Shown here piece after piece: positions 1-5,406 of a stretch of DNA of 5,406 bases. Numbering within the stretch: position 1 is the stretch's first letter; every line of letters starts with the position of its first letter. The notes under the pieces were generated by a model. The model made no database searches. It worked only from the letters and a program-made list of their open reading frames with translations, and was not told the origin of the DNA. The translations under genes were made by a program, and so were the position numbers. Source of the stretch: an uncultured Erysipelotrichaceae bacterium (lineage in GTDB: Bacteria; Bacillota_I; Bacilli_A; Erysipelotrichales; Erysipelotrichaceae); contig CACXEN010000142.1 in the NCBI GenBank assembly GCA_902766675.1, positions 1 to 5,406 on the forward strand, written 5' to 3'.

Positions 1-903
1 ATTCAGTGGTGTATGTTTGATTATCCGACACATAAAGATTTTGGTTCAGGTGATCGAATCTGTTATCACGGTGTCATGGATTCATTTAGAAATCCAAAAC
101 TAGCTGCGTATGTATATGCAGAAAATAGTGATGAAGAAGATATTTTAGAAATTGGTTCTTCTATGGATATTGGTGATTATCCAGCTGGTACAATTGAATC
201 AATCTATGCCTTTACAAATGCGGATGAAGTTCGTTTATATAAAAATAACCAATTTGTGAAATCATTTAAGAATGAAGAGTTTAAAGGTTTAAAACATGGT
301 CCAATTTTAATCGATGATACAATTGGAAAACTTGTAGAAACAAATGAAAACTTTAATAAAAGACAAACAGAACTTGTGACTAGTGCACTCAATGCCGCAA
401 AGAAATATGGATTTCCAAATTTACCATTGAAGTATAAAGCAGAATTAGCTTGGTGCATGATGCGATATAAGATGTCATTTGAAGAAGGTGTGGCACTATA
501 TGGCAAATATGTTGGTGCTTGGGGTGCTGATAGTGTGGAATGGAGATTTGACGCAATAAAGAATAATAAAGTTGTGAAATCTGTCATTAAATCAAGTAGC
601 ACAAAATTACATTTAGAAGTAAAAGTATCTAGCACAACATTATATGAATCTGATACGTATGATATGAGCGCAATTCGTATTCGATTATTAGATGAGAATA
701 ATAATGTGGCTAGTTATGGACAATTACCAATTACATTTGAAGTAGCTGGACCTATCGAATTGGTAGGACCAAGTGTTACTACTTTAGAAGGTGGTATGGG
801 TGGTACATATGTCAAAACATGTGGTGAAGGAAAAGCTTCATTAACCATACATGTAGATAATGTTGAAGATGTTACTGTTGAATTTGATATAAAGCGGAGG
901 TAG
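1..903 (+). CDS. Glycoside hydrolase family 2 protein, beta-galactosidase type (C-terminal part, 5' end outside window)
   Basis: The reading frame is open from base 1 (I-Q-W-C-M-F-D-Y...) to TAG at 901-903, giving the last 300 residues of a larger protein. The ATG at 13 is internal, because the WCMFDY-THKDFGSGDRICYHGVMD stretch is the conserved end of the GH2 TIM barrel in beta-galactosidase-like enzymes. The catalytic nucleophile and acid/base glutamates must lie upstream of the window. After the barrel (to about fragment residue 35) comes a beta-rich Ig-like region with the typical 'FTNADEVRLYKNNQFVKSF' type strand pattern (about 65-92). A helical stretch follows at about 118-175, then WRFDAIKNNKVVKSVIK and a C-terminal Ig-like domain to the stop. 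GH2 enzymes of this sort hydrolyse terminal beta-galactosides such as lactose. Exact specificity cannot be set without the active site, and a beta-glucuronidase or other GH2 activity is possible. It is first in view of a three-gene operon with a GPH permease and an alpha-galactosidase, which favours galactosides. Confidence 0.9.
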   Translation: MQWCMFDYPTHKDFGSGDRICYHGVMDSFRNPKLAAYVYAENSDEEDILEIGSSMDIGDYPAGTIESIYAFTNADEVRLYKNNQFVKSFKNEEFKGLKHGPILIDDTIGKLVETNENFNKRQTELVTSALNAAKKYGFPNLPLKYKAELAWCMMRYKMSFEEGVALYGKYVGAWGADSVEWRFDAIKNNKVVKSVIKSSSTKLHLEVKVSSTTLYESDTYDMSAIRIRLLDENNNVASYGQLPITFEVAGPIELVGPSVTTLEGGMGGTYVKTCGEGKASLTIHVDNVEDVTVEFDIKRR

Positions 904-905
904 TT
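896..905 (+). promoter_or_regulatory. Ribosome binding site of the GPH permease, embedded in the end of the GH2 gene
   Basis: GGAGG at 896-900 forms the last sense codons of the GH2 gene and is followed directly by its TAG stop. Five bases then separate GGAGG from the ATG at 906. The arrangement lets ribosomes finishing the hydrolase reinitiate on the permease, which is translational coupling by inference. Confidence 0.75.
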
Positions 906-2300
906 ATGGGATTTTCAAAGAAAGAAAAAATCGCTTATGGATTGGGTGCAGTTGGTAAAGACATGGTATATGCATTATCAGCTAGCTATGTCATGTATTA
1001 TTACCAAGATATTCTTGGTTTAAATGCATCGTTTGTTGGTTTGATTTTAATGATTGCTAGAGTATTTGACGCTATCAATGATCCTTTGATGGGTGTTTTG
1101 GTTGCTAAAACAAAGAGTAAATGGGGTAGATTTAGACCTTGGTTAATTTCTGGAACAGTTCTAAATGCTTTTGTATTATTCGCATTATTTGCTGCACCAA
1201 ATTTAGAAGGTACACAAATGATGGTATACTTTACTGCAATTTATATTTTGTGGGGTGTTACTTATACAATGATGGATATTCCATATTGGTCTATGATTCC
1301 TGCAGTTACTGATAATGCAAAAGATAGAGAAAGTCTATCTGTTGTAGGTAGAACATGTGCAGGTGTTGGTAATGCATTGATCACGATTGGAACAGTATTA
1401 GCTGTATCTATGCTTGGTGGCGGTAATGAAAGAGTAGGCTTTAAGTGGTTTGGCTTAATAGTCGCAATAATATTTGTGGTAACTGAGGTAATTCTATTTG
1501 TTAGCATTAAAGAAAATAGTACACAAGAAGAAATGCAAACAACTTCTGTAAAGGAAATGTTTTCATCATTATTTAAAAATGACCAAGCAATGGTGACGGT
1601 GCTTACAATTGTATTAATTAATAGTGCTTTATATATTACTTCAAATCTTATTATCTATTTCTTTAAATATGATATGGGATTTGCTTTAGGTGGTGATGGA
1701 TGGACAGGTAATTATACTATCTTTAATTCTGTTGGCGGAGCTTCTCAGATTTTAGGTATGATGCTAGTTTATCCTTTACTTAGAAAGAAATTTAGTAATA
1801 CACAAATATTTAAATTCTGTTTAACAAGTGCTATTAGTGGTTATGCATTATTGTTGTTGTTCTGCATGATTGGCTTATCTAGCAATCTAGTTCTATTATT
1901 GATTCCAGGTATATTGGTATTTATATCAAATGGTATCTTAACTGTTTTAACAACTGTCTTCTTATCAAGTACTGTTGACTATGGTGAACTTCAAACAGGA
2001 CATAGAGAAGAATCAGTTATATTTAGTATGCAAACATTTGTGGTAAAACTTGCTAGTGGTGTTGCAGTATTTTTAACTGGCGTTGGTTTGGACTTAATTG
2101 GACTTGTTGGTAATACAAATGAAGGTGAAACGATTGCACAACAATCTGCATCGACTTTAACAGGATTAAGATTGTTGATGACAATATTACCTATTCTAGG
2201 TTTAATTGCAGCATTTGTAATATTTACGAAGAAGTTTATTTTAACTGATGAGAAAAGTGAGGAAATTGCGCAACAACTTAAAGCAAAAAGAGGTGCATAA
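906..2300 (+). CDS. MelB-like glycoside-pentoside-hexuronide (GPH):cation symporter
   Basis: This is a complete 464-residue hydrophobic protein of the GPH family in the major facilitator superfamily, with 12 membrane helices expected. It imports a galactoside together with a cation. Positions match the enterobacterial melibiose carrier MelB without gaps through residue 149. The cation-site residues D55, N58, D59 and T121 are present, as are the sugar-site residues K18, D19, Y120, D124, W128 and R149, plus R52. The TM2-loop signature DAINDPLMG...WGRFRPW lies at 55-79, and TVDYGE at 356-361 precedes a lysine at 381 that corresponds to MelB K377. The length is close to MelB (about 475), and the C-terminus (to K-R-G-A) is a short cytoplasmic tail without the EIIA-like domain of LacS. 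It is sandwiched between a beta- and an alpha-galactosidase, so melibiose, raffinose-type sugars or lactose are candidate substrates. Na+ or H+ coupling is inferred from the cation site. Start ATG 906 has a good ribosome binding site. Confidence 0.94.
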   Translation: MGFSKKEKIAYGLGAVGKDMVYALSASYVMYYYQDILGLNASFVGLILMIARVFDAINDPLMGVLVAKTKSKWGRFRPWLISGTVLNAFVLFALFAAPNLEGTQMMVYFTAIYILWGVTYTMMDIPYWSMIPAVTDNAKDRESLSVVGRTCAGVGNALITIGTVLAVSMLGGGNERVGFKWFGLIVAIIFVVTEVILFVSIKENSTQEEMQTTSVKEMFSSLFKNDQAMVTVLTIVLINSALYITSNLIIYFFKYDMGFALGGDGWTGNYTIFNSVGGASQILGMMLVYPLLRKKFSNTQIFKFCLTSAISGYALLLLFCMIGLSSNLVLLLIPGILVFISNGILTVLTTVFLSSTVDYGELQTGHREESVIFSMQTFVVKLASGVAVFLTGVGLDLIGLVGNTNEGETIAQQSASTLTGLRLLMTILPILGLIAAFVIFTKKFILTDEKSEEIAQQLKAKRGA

Positions 2301-2302
2301 TG
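2289..2302 (+). promoter_or_regulatory. Overlapping stop/start (TAATG) with ribosome binding site for the alpha-galactosidase
   Basis: AGAGGTG at 2289-2295 lies within the last codons of the permease gene. The permease stop TAA (2298-2300) shares its final A with the ATG (2300-2302) of the alpha-galactosidase. This one-base overlap fixes the start choice and indicates coupled translation. Confidence 0.75.
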
Positions 2303-3874
2303 AAATACGCTTTAAAAGTTGTTACAGATAAGAATACGTATGATCGTGAATATGTATTAGAAAGTGGAGAAAATATTGTTGTAACTCCATTACAAGATGA
2401 AACGATTCAATCTATTCAAGCAACGATGTCATACCATATGGAAGATGAAGAAGTTGTCTTTATGAATGGATATCAAACATGGACGTCATGTAGAGAATTA
2501 AGAAAAAACGAAAGAATGAGAGGTGTGAATCATTTACCTAAATTCGTTGTGAATCAATTCTCATTAGATCGTTATGGTGATTATCATTTCATTGATTATG
2601 AAAATGAAAAAGGATTTAGTCATGGCTTTTCCTATTGTTATTTTAGGAAAGGGGAGCGTTATCGTTTCTTTGGATCATTAGATGAAAATCCAGGCTATAC
2701 AGTATTCCATAATGACGCAAATACGGACACATTTACGATTTCTAGAGATTGTAAAGATATTCATTTTACTGGTGACTATCATTGTTTTGATTTGTTTTAT
2801 ATGGAAGGAAATGAAGACGAAGTCTTTGATGCATATTTTAAAGCATTAGGTATTACTCCAAAAACAGATAAAAAGATTTGCGGGTATTCCTCTTGGTATA
2901 ATCGCTATCAAAATATTTCATACCAAACAATTTCTGAAGATTTATTAGGCGCTAAAAAGATATTGCGTGAAGGGGATGTATTTCAAATTGATGATGGTTG
3001 GGAACCATTTATTGGCGATTGGTTAGAACCAGATAAAAATAAATTTCCAAATGGTTTGAAGCCTATGGTTGATGAAATACATGAAAATGGATATATTGCT
3101 GGTCTATGGCTTGCGCCATTTGTGGCGGAAGAGAAGAGTGAAATATATCAAAAGCATAGAGATTGGTTCTTTCAAGTAGATGGCAATCCATGGAAACTTG
3201 GTTGTAACTGGAGTGGCTTCTATGCGCTTGATATTGATCATCCAGAAGTAAAAGAGTATCTGACGAAAGTCTTTGATAGAGTATTTAATGAATGGGGTAT
3301 CGATTTAGTAAAACTAGACTTCTTATATGGAGGAGCGCCATTTGGCACAAAAGATGAAACACGAGCAGCTAGAATGATACGTGGCTGTAAGTGGATAAGA
3401 GAATTGTGCAAAGATAAATTAATATTAGGTTGCGGTGTTCCACTTTGGCCAACTTTTGGATTATTTGAATATAGTAGAGTAAGTTGCGATGTTTCTCTAG
3501 ATTGGGATGATAAACCGCATATGCGTATTATTCATAGAGAGCGACCATCCACAAAGCATGCAATTTCTACATCACTTGCTAGAAGGCAATTGAATGGTAG
3601 AGCATTCTTAAATGATCCTGATGTATTCTTTTTAAGAGATAAGAATCTAAATATTTCTACTAGTGTAAAGGATGACTTAGCGAAATTTGATGCGTTTGTT
3701 GGTGGAGTATTTATGACGAGTGATAATCCAAATGAATATTCTGATGAATTAATAGAGGATTATAATCGTTATCGTAGCTTAATGGATGCGAAAAATATTC
3801 GATATGATATAGGCAATCATATTTCTATTATTTATGAATTAGATGGCATAGAGTATATAGAGATTCTATTCTAA
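2300..3874 (+). CDS. Alpha-galactosidase, glycoside hydrolase family 36 (compact type)
   Basis: This complete 524-residue enzyme is predicted to remove terminal alpha-1,6-linked galactose from melibiose and raffinose-family sugars by a retaining mechanism. An N-terminal beta-sandwich (about 1-185, with NGYQTWTS at 56-63) precedes a TIM barrel that begins near KICGYSSWYNRY (192-203). FQIDDGWE at 228-235 carries the paired aspartates D231/D232 that bind galactose in GH36. LVKLDF at 336-341 places the nucleophile at D340. RVSCDVSLDW at 393-402 places the acid/base at D397, 57 residues later; the comparable spacing in the Thermotoga maritima enzyme is about 60. LNDPD at 437-441 is another family motif. 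The length and motif wording resemble the short Thermotoga-type GH36 enzymes rather than the roughly 730-residue RafA/AgaN type. No signal peptide is visible, so it should be cytoplasmic and act on sugar imported by the neighbouring permease. It is the last gene of the operon, followed by a strong terminator. Confidence 0.93.
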   Translation: MKYALKVVTDKNTYDREYVLESGENIVVTPLQDETIQSIQATMSYHMEDEEVVFMNGYQTWTSCRELRKNERMRGVNHLPKFVVNQFSLDRYGDYHFIDYENEKGFSHGFSYCYFRKGERYRFFGSLDENPGYTVFHNDANTDTFTISRDCKDIHFTGDYHCFDLFYMEGNEDEVFDAYFKALGITPKTDKKICGYSSWYNRYQNISYQTISEDLLGAKKILREGDVFQIDDGWEPFIGDWLEPDKNKFPNGLKPMVDEIHENGYIAGLWLAPFVAEEKSEIYQKHRDWFFQVDGNPWKLGCNWSGFYALDIDHPEVKEYLTKVFDRVFNEWGIDLVKLDFLYGGAPFGTKDETRAARMIRGCKWIRELCKDKLILGCGVPLWPTFGLFEYSRVSCDVSLDWDDKPHMRIIHRERPSTKHAISTSLARRQLNGRAFLNDPDVFFLRDKNLNISTSVKDDLAKFDAFVGGVFMTSDNPNEYSDELIEDYNRYRSLMDAKNIRYDIGNHISIIYELDGIEYIEILF

Positions 3875-3883
3875 AAATCCAAT

Positions 3884-3925
3884 AAAAAAATCTTCCAAAT
3901 TCAATTGGAAGATTCCTTTTTTTTT
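3884..3925. terminator. Bidirectional intrinsic terminator between the galactoside operon and rpsD
   Basis: A perfect 10-bp inverted repeat (AATCTTCCAA at 3889-3898, TTGGAAGATT at 3905-3914) encloses a 6-base loop. It is followed by nine T residues (3917-3925) on the plus strand and preceded by seven A residues (3884-3890), which become the U-tract for the minus-strand transcript. It therefore can end both the alpha-galactosidase transcript, whose stop is 10 bases before the A-run, and the rpsD transcript. The rpsD stop codon itself lies at the edge of the T-tract. Confidence 0.92.
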
Positions 3926-4526
3926 ATCTGTTGTAGTATTCGACAATGAGTGATTCGTTGATTTCTTGATTTAATTCAGATCTTTCAGGAATTCTTACAT
4001 ATGTTCCTTTTTTGTTTTCTGCATCTACTTCAACGAATGCAGGAGCAGAAATTTGTGCTTCTAATGCTTCTGCAATCACTTTCATGTTTCTTGCATTTTC
4101 TTTTACAGATATTACACTACCCGGTTTAATTTGAGCACTTGGGATGTTTAATTTCTTACCGTTTACTTCAATGTGGCCGTGATTTACAAGTTGTCTTGCT
4201 GCTCTTCTTGTTCTTGCAAAGCCCATACGGTATACAAGGTTATCTAATCTACTTTCTAATAGAACTAGGAAGTTAACACCTGCCATACCATCCATTTTTG
4301 ATGCTTTAACGAATAGGTTGTGGAATTGACGTTCACTTAATCCATACATATTACGTACACGCTGTTTTTCTCTTAACTGTGTACCATAACCGCTTAATTT
4401 AACTCTTTTTGTTGGTCCATGTTGACCTGGAGCATAAGTTCTTTTTCTTAGCTCTTGACCTGTTTCTAATACAGAGAAGCTTAAGCGTCTTGACTTCTTC
4501 CATATTGGTCCTGTGTAACGTGCCAT
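3924..4526 (-). CDS. rpsD: 30S ribosomal protein S4
   Basis: This complete 200-residue protein binds 16S rRNA in the 5' domain early in assembly of the small subunit, and S4 proteins commonly also repress their own synthesis. Residues 1-91 form the S4 N-terminal domain (M-A-R-Y-T-G-P start, YAPGQHG at 31-37). The S4 RNA-binding fold spans about 92-155 ([32 protein letters not shown]). The conserved C-terminus is [10 protein letters not shown]. The N-terminal region has no cysteines, so it is the zinc-free form usual where no zinc-independent paralogue is needed. The start ATG (complement of 4524-4526) is preceded nine bases upstream by AAAGGAGG (complement of 4536-4543). The gene is a single-gene transcript: its own promoter and leader lie upstream, a terminator follows immediately, and it converges on the galactoside operon. 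Confidence 0.98.
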   Translation of the reverse strand: MARYTGPIWKKSRRLSFSVLETGQELRKRTYAPGQHGPTKRVKLSGYGTQLREKQRVRNMYGLSERQFHNLFVKASKMDGMAGVNFLVLLESRLDNLVYRMGFARTRRAARQLVNHGHIEVNGKKLNIPSAQIKPGSVISVKENARNMKVIAEALEAQISAPAFVEVDAENKKGTYVRIPERSELNQEINESLIVEYYNR

Positions 4527-4686
4527 GTTTTGTTTCCTCCTTTGGCTAGAAACAATAACAGGTACAGATCTTCATTACAGGGTGTCATCGTAAGCCATTT
4601 CACCTAATGCAGCAGGTTACTATGGTACAGCCGCGTGTCGATAACGCCTGATGTATGACTCTGTATGCTGCCATCATTTTTACGCG
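4527..4686 (-). promoter_or_regulatory. rpsD mRNA leader, probable S4-binding autoregulatory RNA
   Basis: About 160 nt separate the predicted transcription start from the rpsD ATG, with no open frame but dense complementarity. Read along the minus strand, GCAGCA (4671-4666) pairs with UGCUGC (4614-4609). The next segment, UACAG (4665-4661), pairs with CUGUA (4630-4626), leaving an 11-nt bulge on the 3' side. An inner hairpin is formed by GCGU (4647-4644) and ACGC (4636-4633). A second stem-loop has AUUA/UAAU and GGUG/CACC steps (4608-4574) around a 16-nt loop. A third, UUGUUUC/GAAACAA (4555-4549 with 4536-4530), puts the Shine-Dalgarno in its loop. S4 represses rpsD through such a leader in Bacillus subtilis, so the role assigned here is inference from gene identity, position and structure. 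I cannot tell whether control is at translation or transcription; the Shine-Dalgarno hairpin favours translation, and no U-tract terminator is visible in the leader. Confidence 0.75.
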
Positions 4687-4692
4687 AGAATT

Positions 4693-4721
4693 ATATTAAC
4701 ATTGACATACTTTTAAGTCAA
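4693..4721 (-). promoter_or_regulatory. Predicted sigma-A promoter of rpsD
   Basis: Read on the minus strand, TTGACT (complement of 4716-4721) is followed by a 17-base spacer and TAATAT (complement of 4693-4698), with an extended -10 TG one base before it. Transcription should begin near 4683-4686. A second hexamer, TATAAT (complement of 4690-4695), is a better consensus but sits 20 bases from the -35, so the exact -10 register is uncertain. Confidence 0.7.
4702..4721. repeat. Inverted repeat formed by the two opposing -35 boxes
   Basis: TTGAC at 4702-4706 and GTCAA at 4717-4721 are exact inverted copies separated by 10 bases. Each arm is the core of one -35 element. It could simply reflect two promoters facing away from each other over the same segment, or double as a protein-binding palindrome. 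Confidence 0.7.
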
Positions 4722-4731
4722 ATTATATATA
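4702..4731 (+). promoter_or_regulatory. ezrA: Predicted sigma-A promoter of ezrA (distal, overlapping the rpsD promoter)
   Basis: A perfect -35 hexamer, TTGACA (4702-4707), is followed by a TATATATA tract. TATATA at 4724-4729 or 4726-4731 gives a spacer of 16 or 18 bases, with a start expected near 4737. It shares the -35 region with the oppositely oriented rpsD promoter. Confidence 0.55.
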
Positions 4732-4762
4732 GAGAAAACGGCGATAAATAATGAGGAATCTG

Positions 4763-4771
4763 TGATAAAAT
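4763..4771 (+). promoter_or_regulatory. ezrA: Possible proximal extended -10 promoter of ezrA
   Basis: TGATAAAAT at 4763-4771 is a TG-N-TAAAAT extended -10 element 27 bases before the ezrA start, which would give a leader of about 20 nt. No convincing -35 is found 16-18 bases upstream (GATAAA at best), so it is an alternative or addition to the distal promoter. Confidence 0.45.
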
Positions 4772-4798
4772 ATAGCACGTAGACGAAAGGAGTAAGTT

Positions 4799-5406
4799 AT
4801 GAGTGAATTCTTAAGAATTATCTCTGATATAAGAGTAGTAATTGCTATTGCTGTATTAATCGTAATATTAGTCATGTTACTAATTATTCATAGAGTAAGA
4901 ACAAAAAGGTTTAAAAACGAATTAGCTGAATTGGAGAATCAATATATCCTTGTAAAAAACATTCCAGTTTCTTTAAAAATGAACAAAGCTGTTGCGATTG
5001 CAAGAGTAGACCAGGACACAAATACCAAAATGCAAGATGCACAACTCAACTTTGATAATGTGCAAGCTGATATTTCTAAAATTGGATCTGACTTAGCAGA
5101 TGCCGAAGATTTAATTGTGTCTGGTAAATTAAAAAAAGCAGATTTACTGATGCAAGATGTTGAAAAGAATATCGTAACTTGTGATACACAAGTCAAAGCT
5201 TTAGAAAATCAATTAGATGAAATATTGGCTAAAGAGACTGAACAAAGACAAGAAGTGAATACTCTTAAGAATCGCTTTAGAGCTCTTAAATCTCAAGCTT
5301 TAGAAAATGAAACAAAATTGGCATTTGCTTGGCCAATGATTGAACATAAAGTATCTGATACAGAAAAGATGTTCTCTACTTTTGAGGAATGGATGTATTC
5401 AAATGA
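4799..5406 (+). CDS. ezrA: Septation ring formation regulator EzrA (N-terminal part, 3' end outside window)
   Basis: An open frame runs from ATG 4799 to the window end without a stop and shows 202 codons of a protein that is usually about 570 residues. EzrA is a membrane-anchored cytoplasmic spectrin-like protein that binds FtsZ, limits Z rings to mid-cell and joins the divisome. Residues 1-12 are a short extracellular tail, and about 13-30 are one transmembrane helix (VVIAIAVLIVILVMLLII). A basic HRVRTKRFK segment follows, in keeping with the positive-inside rule. After NIPVSLKMNK (54-63) come long acidic/coiled-coil helices, including the family-like DAEDLIVSGKLKKADLLMQDVEKNI (101-125). The start is fixed by AAAGGAG (4786-4792) six bases upstream and an in-frame TAA at 4793-4795. 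The identification rests on topology and recognisable but diverged EzrA motifs. A different coiled-coil membrane protein is unlikely, given the rpsD neighbourhood also seen in other Firmicutes. Confidence 0.9.
   Translation, partial: MSEFLRIISDIRVVIAIAVLIVILVMLLIIHRVRTKRFKNELAELENQYILVKNIPVSLKMNKAVAIARVDQDTNTKMQDAQLNFDNVQADISKIGSDLADAEDLIVSGKLKKADLLMQDVEKNIVTCDTQVKALENQLDEILAKETEQRQEVNTLKNRFRALKSQALENETKLAFAWPMIEHKVSDTEKMFSTFEEWMYSN

Noticed and set aside
13..15. ATG at 13 as a true start of a short beta-galactosidase-like protein
   Set aside because: The frame continues upstream to base 1 with conserved W-C before M, and no ribosome binding site precedes it; it is an internal methionine of a gene cut by the window edge.
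204..635. Reverse-strand open frame of 143 codons inside the GH2 gene
   Set aside because: It lies antisense to a clearly conserved coding region, lacks a convincing ribosome binding site, and its product resembles no family; it is a shadow of the GH2 gene.
1262..1507. Reverse-strand open frame of 81 codons inside the permease gene
   Set aside because: It is antisense to conserved MelB-type sequence and its low-complexity composition mirrors the hydrophobic codons of the permease.
4527..4686. rpsD leader as a T-box or metabolite riboswitch
   Set aside because: There is no T-box sequence or specifier loop arrangement, no terminator/antiterminator pair with a U-tract, and no known metabolite aptamer core that I recognise; location before rpsD favours an S4 leader.
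4690..4721. TATAAT as the rpsD -10 paired with TTGACT
   Set aside because: The 20-base spacer is too long for a normal sigma-A promoter; TG-T-TAATAT at 17 bases is preferred, though TATAAT may contribute to a start a few bases later.
4939..5196. Reverse-strand open frame of 85 codons inside ezrA
   Set aside because: It is antisense to the coiled-coil coding region. The plus-strand frame from 4799 has the better start, membrane anchor and family motifs.
1..5406. Mobile element, CRISPR array, tRNA, toxin-antitoxin or phage-defence gene
   Set aside because: No transposase, integrase, regularly spaced direct repeats, cloverleaf or defence motif was found; every long frame is explained by housekeeping or sugar-utilisation genes.

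Overview
The window reads as an ordinary chromosomal segment of an AT-rich (low-GC) Gram-positive bacterium. The evidence is the strong purine-rich ribosome binding sites, an EzrA cell-division regulator (a Firmicutes-specific family), a zinc-free 200-residue ribosomal protein S4 and A/T-rich codon choice. An Erysipelotrichia-like or related Firmicutes host is my guess from overall character; no 16S or other taxonomic marker is present.

Left part (1-3874, plus strand): the 3' end of a galactoside-utilisation operon. It holds the C-terminal 300 residues of a family GH2 beta-galactosidase-type enzyme, a complete MelB-like sugar:cation symporter of the GPH family, and a complete compact GH36 alpha-galactosidase. 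The genes are separated by +2 nt and overlap by 1 nt (TAATG), so they are almost certainly cotranscribed and translationally coupled. The permease would import an alpha- and/or beta-galactoside intact, and the two hydrolases, neither of which shows a secretion signal in what is visible, would split it in the cytoplasm. The operon's promoter and any regulator lie upstream of the window.

Middle (3875-3923): a compact hairpin flanked by A- and T-tracts, which serves as a bidirectional terminator between the operon and the convergent rpsD gene.

Right part (3924-5406): rpsD (ribosomal protein S4) on the minus strand, preceded by an approximately 160-nt leader that can fold extensively and is very likely the S4 autoregulatory element. 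Beyond it is a compact divergent promoter region whose two -35 boxes form an inverted repeat. From 4799 the plus strand carries ezrA, whose first 202 codons are seen before the window ends.

I see no mobile element, CRISPR array, tRNA/rRNA or novel enzymatic system. The most interesting material is regulatory: the rpsD leader, with a Shine-Dalgarno hairpin and a possible loop-loop contact, and the overlapping rpsD/ezrA promoters.
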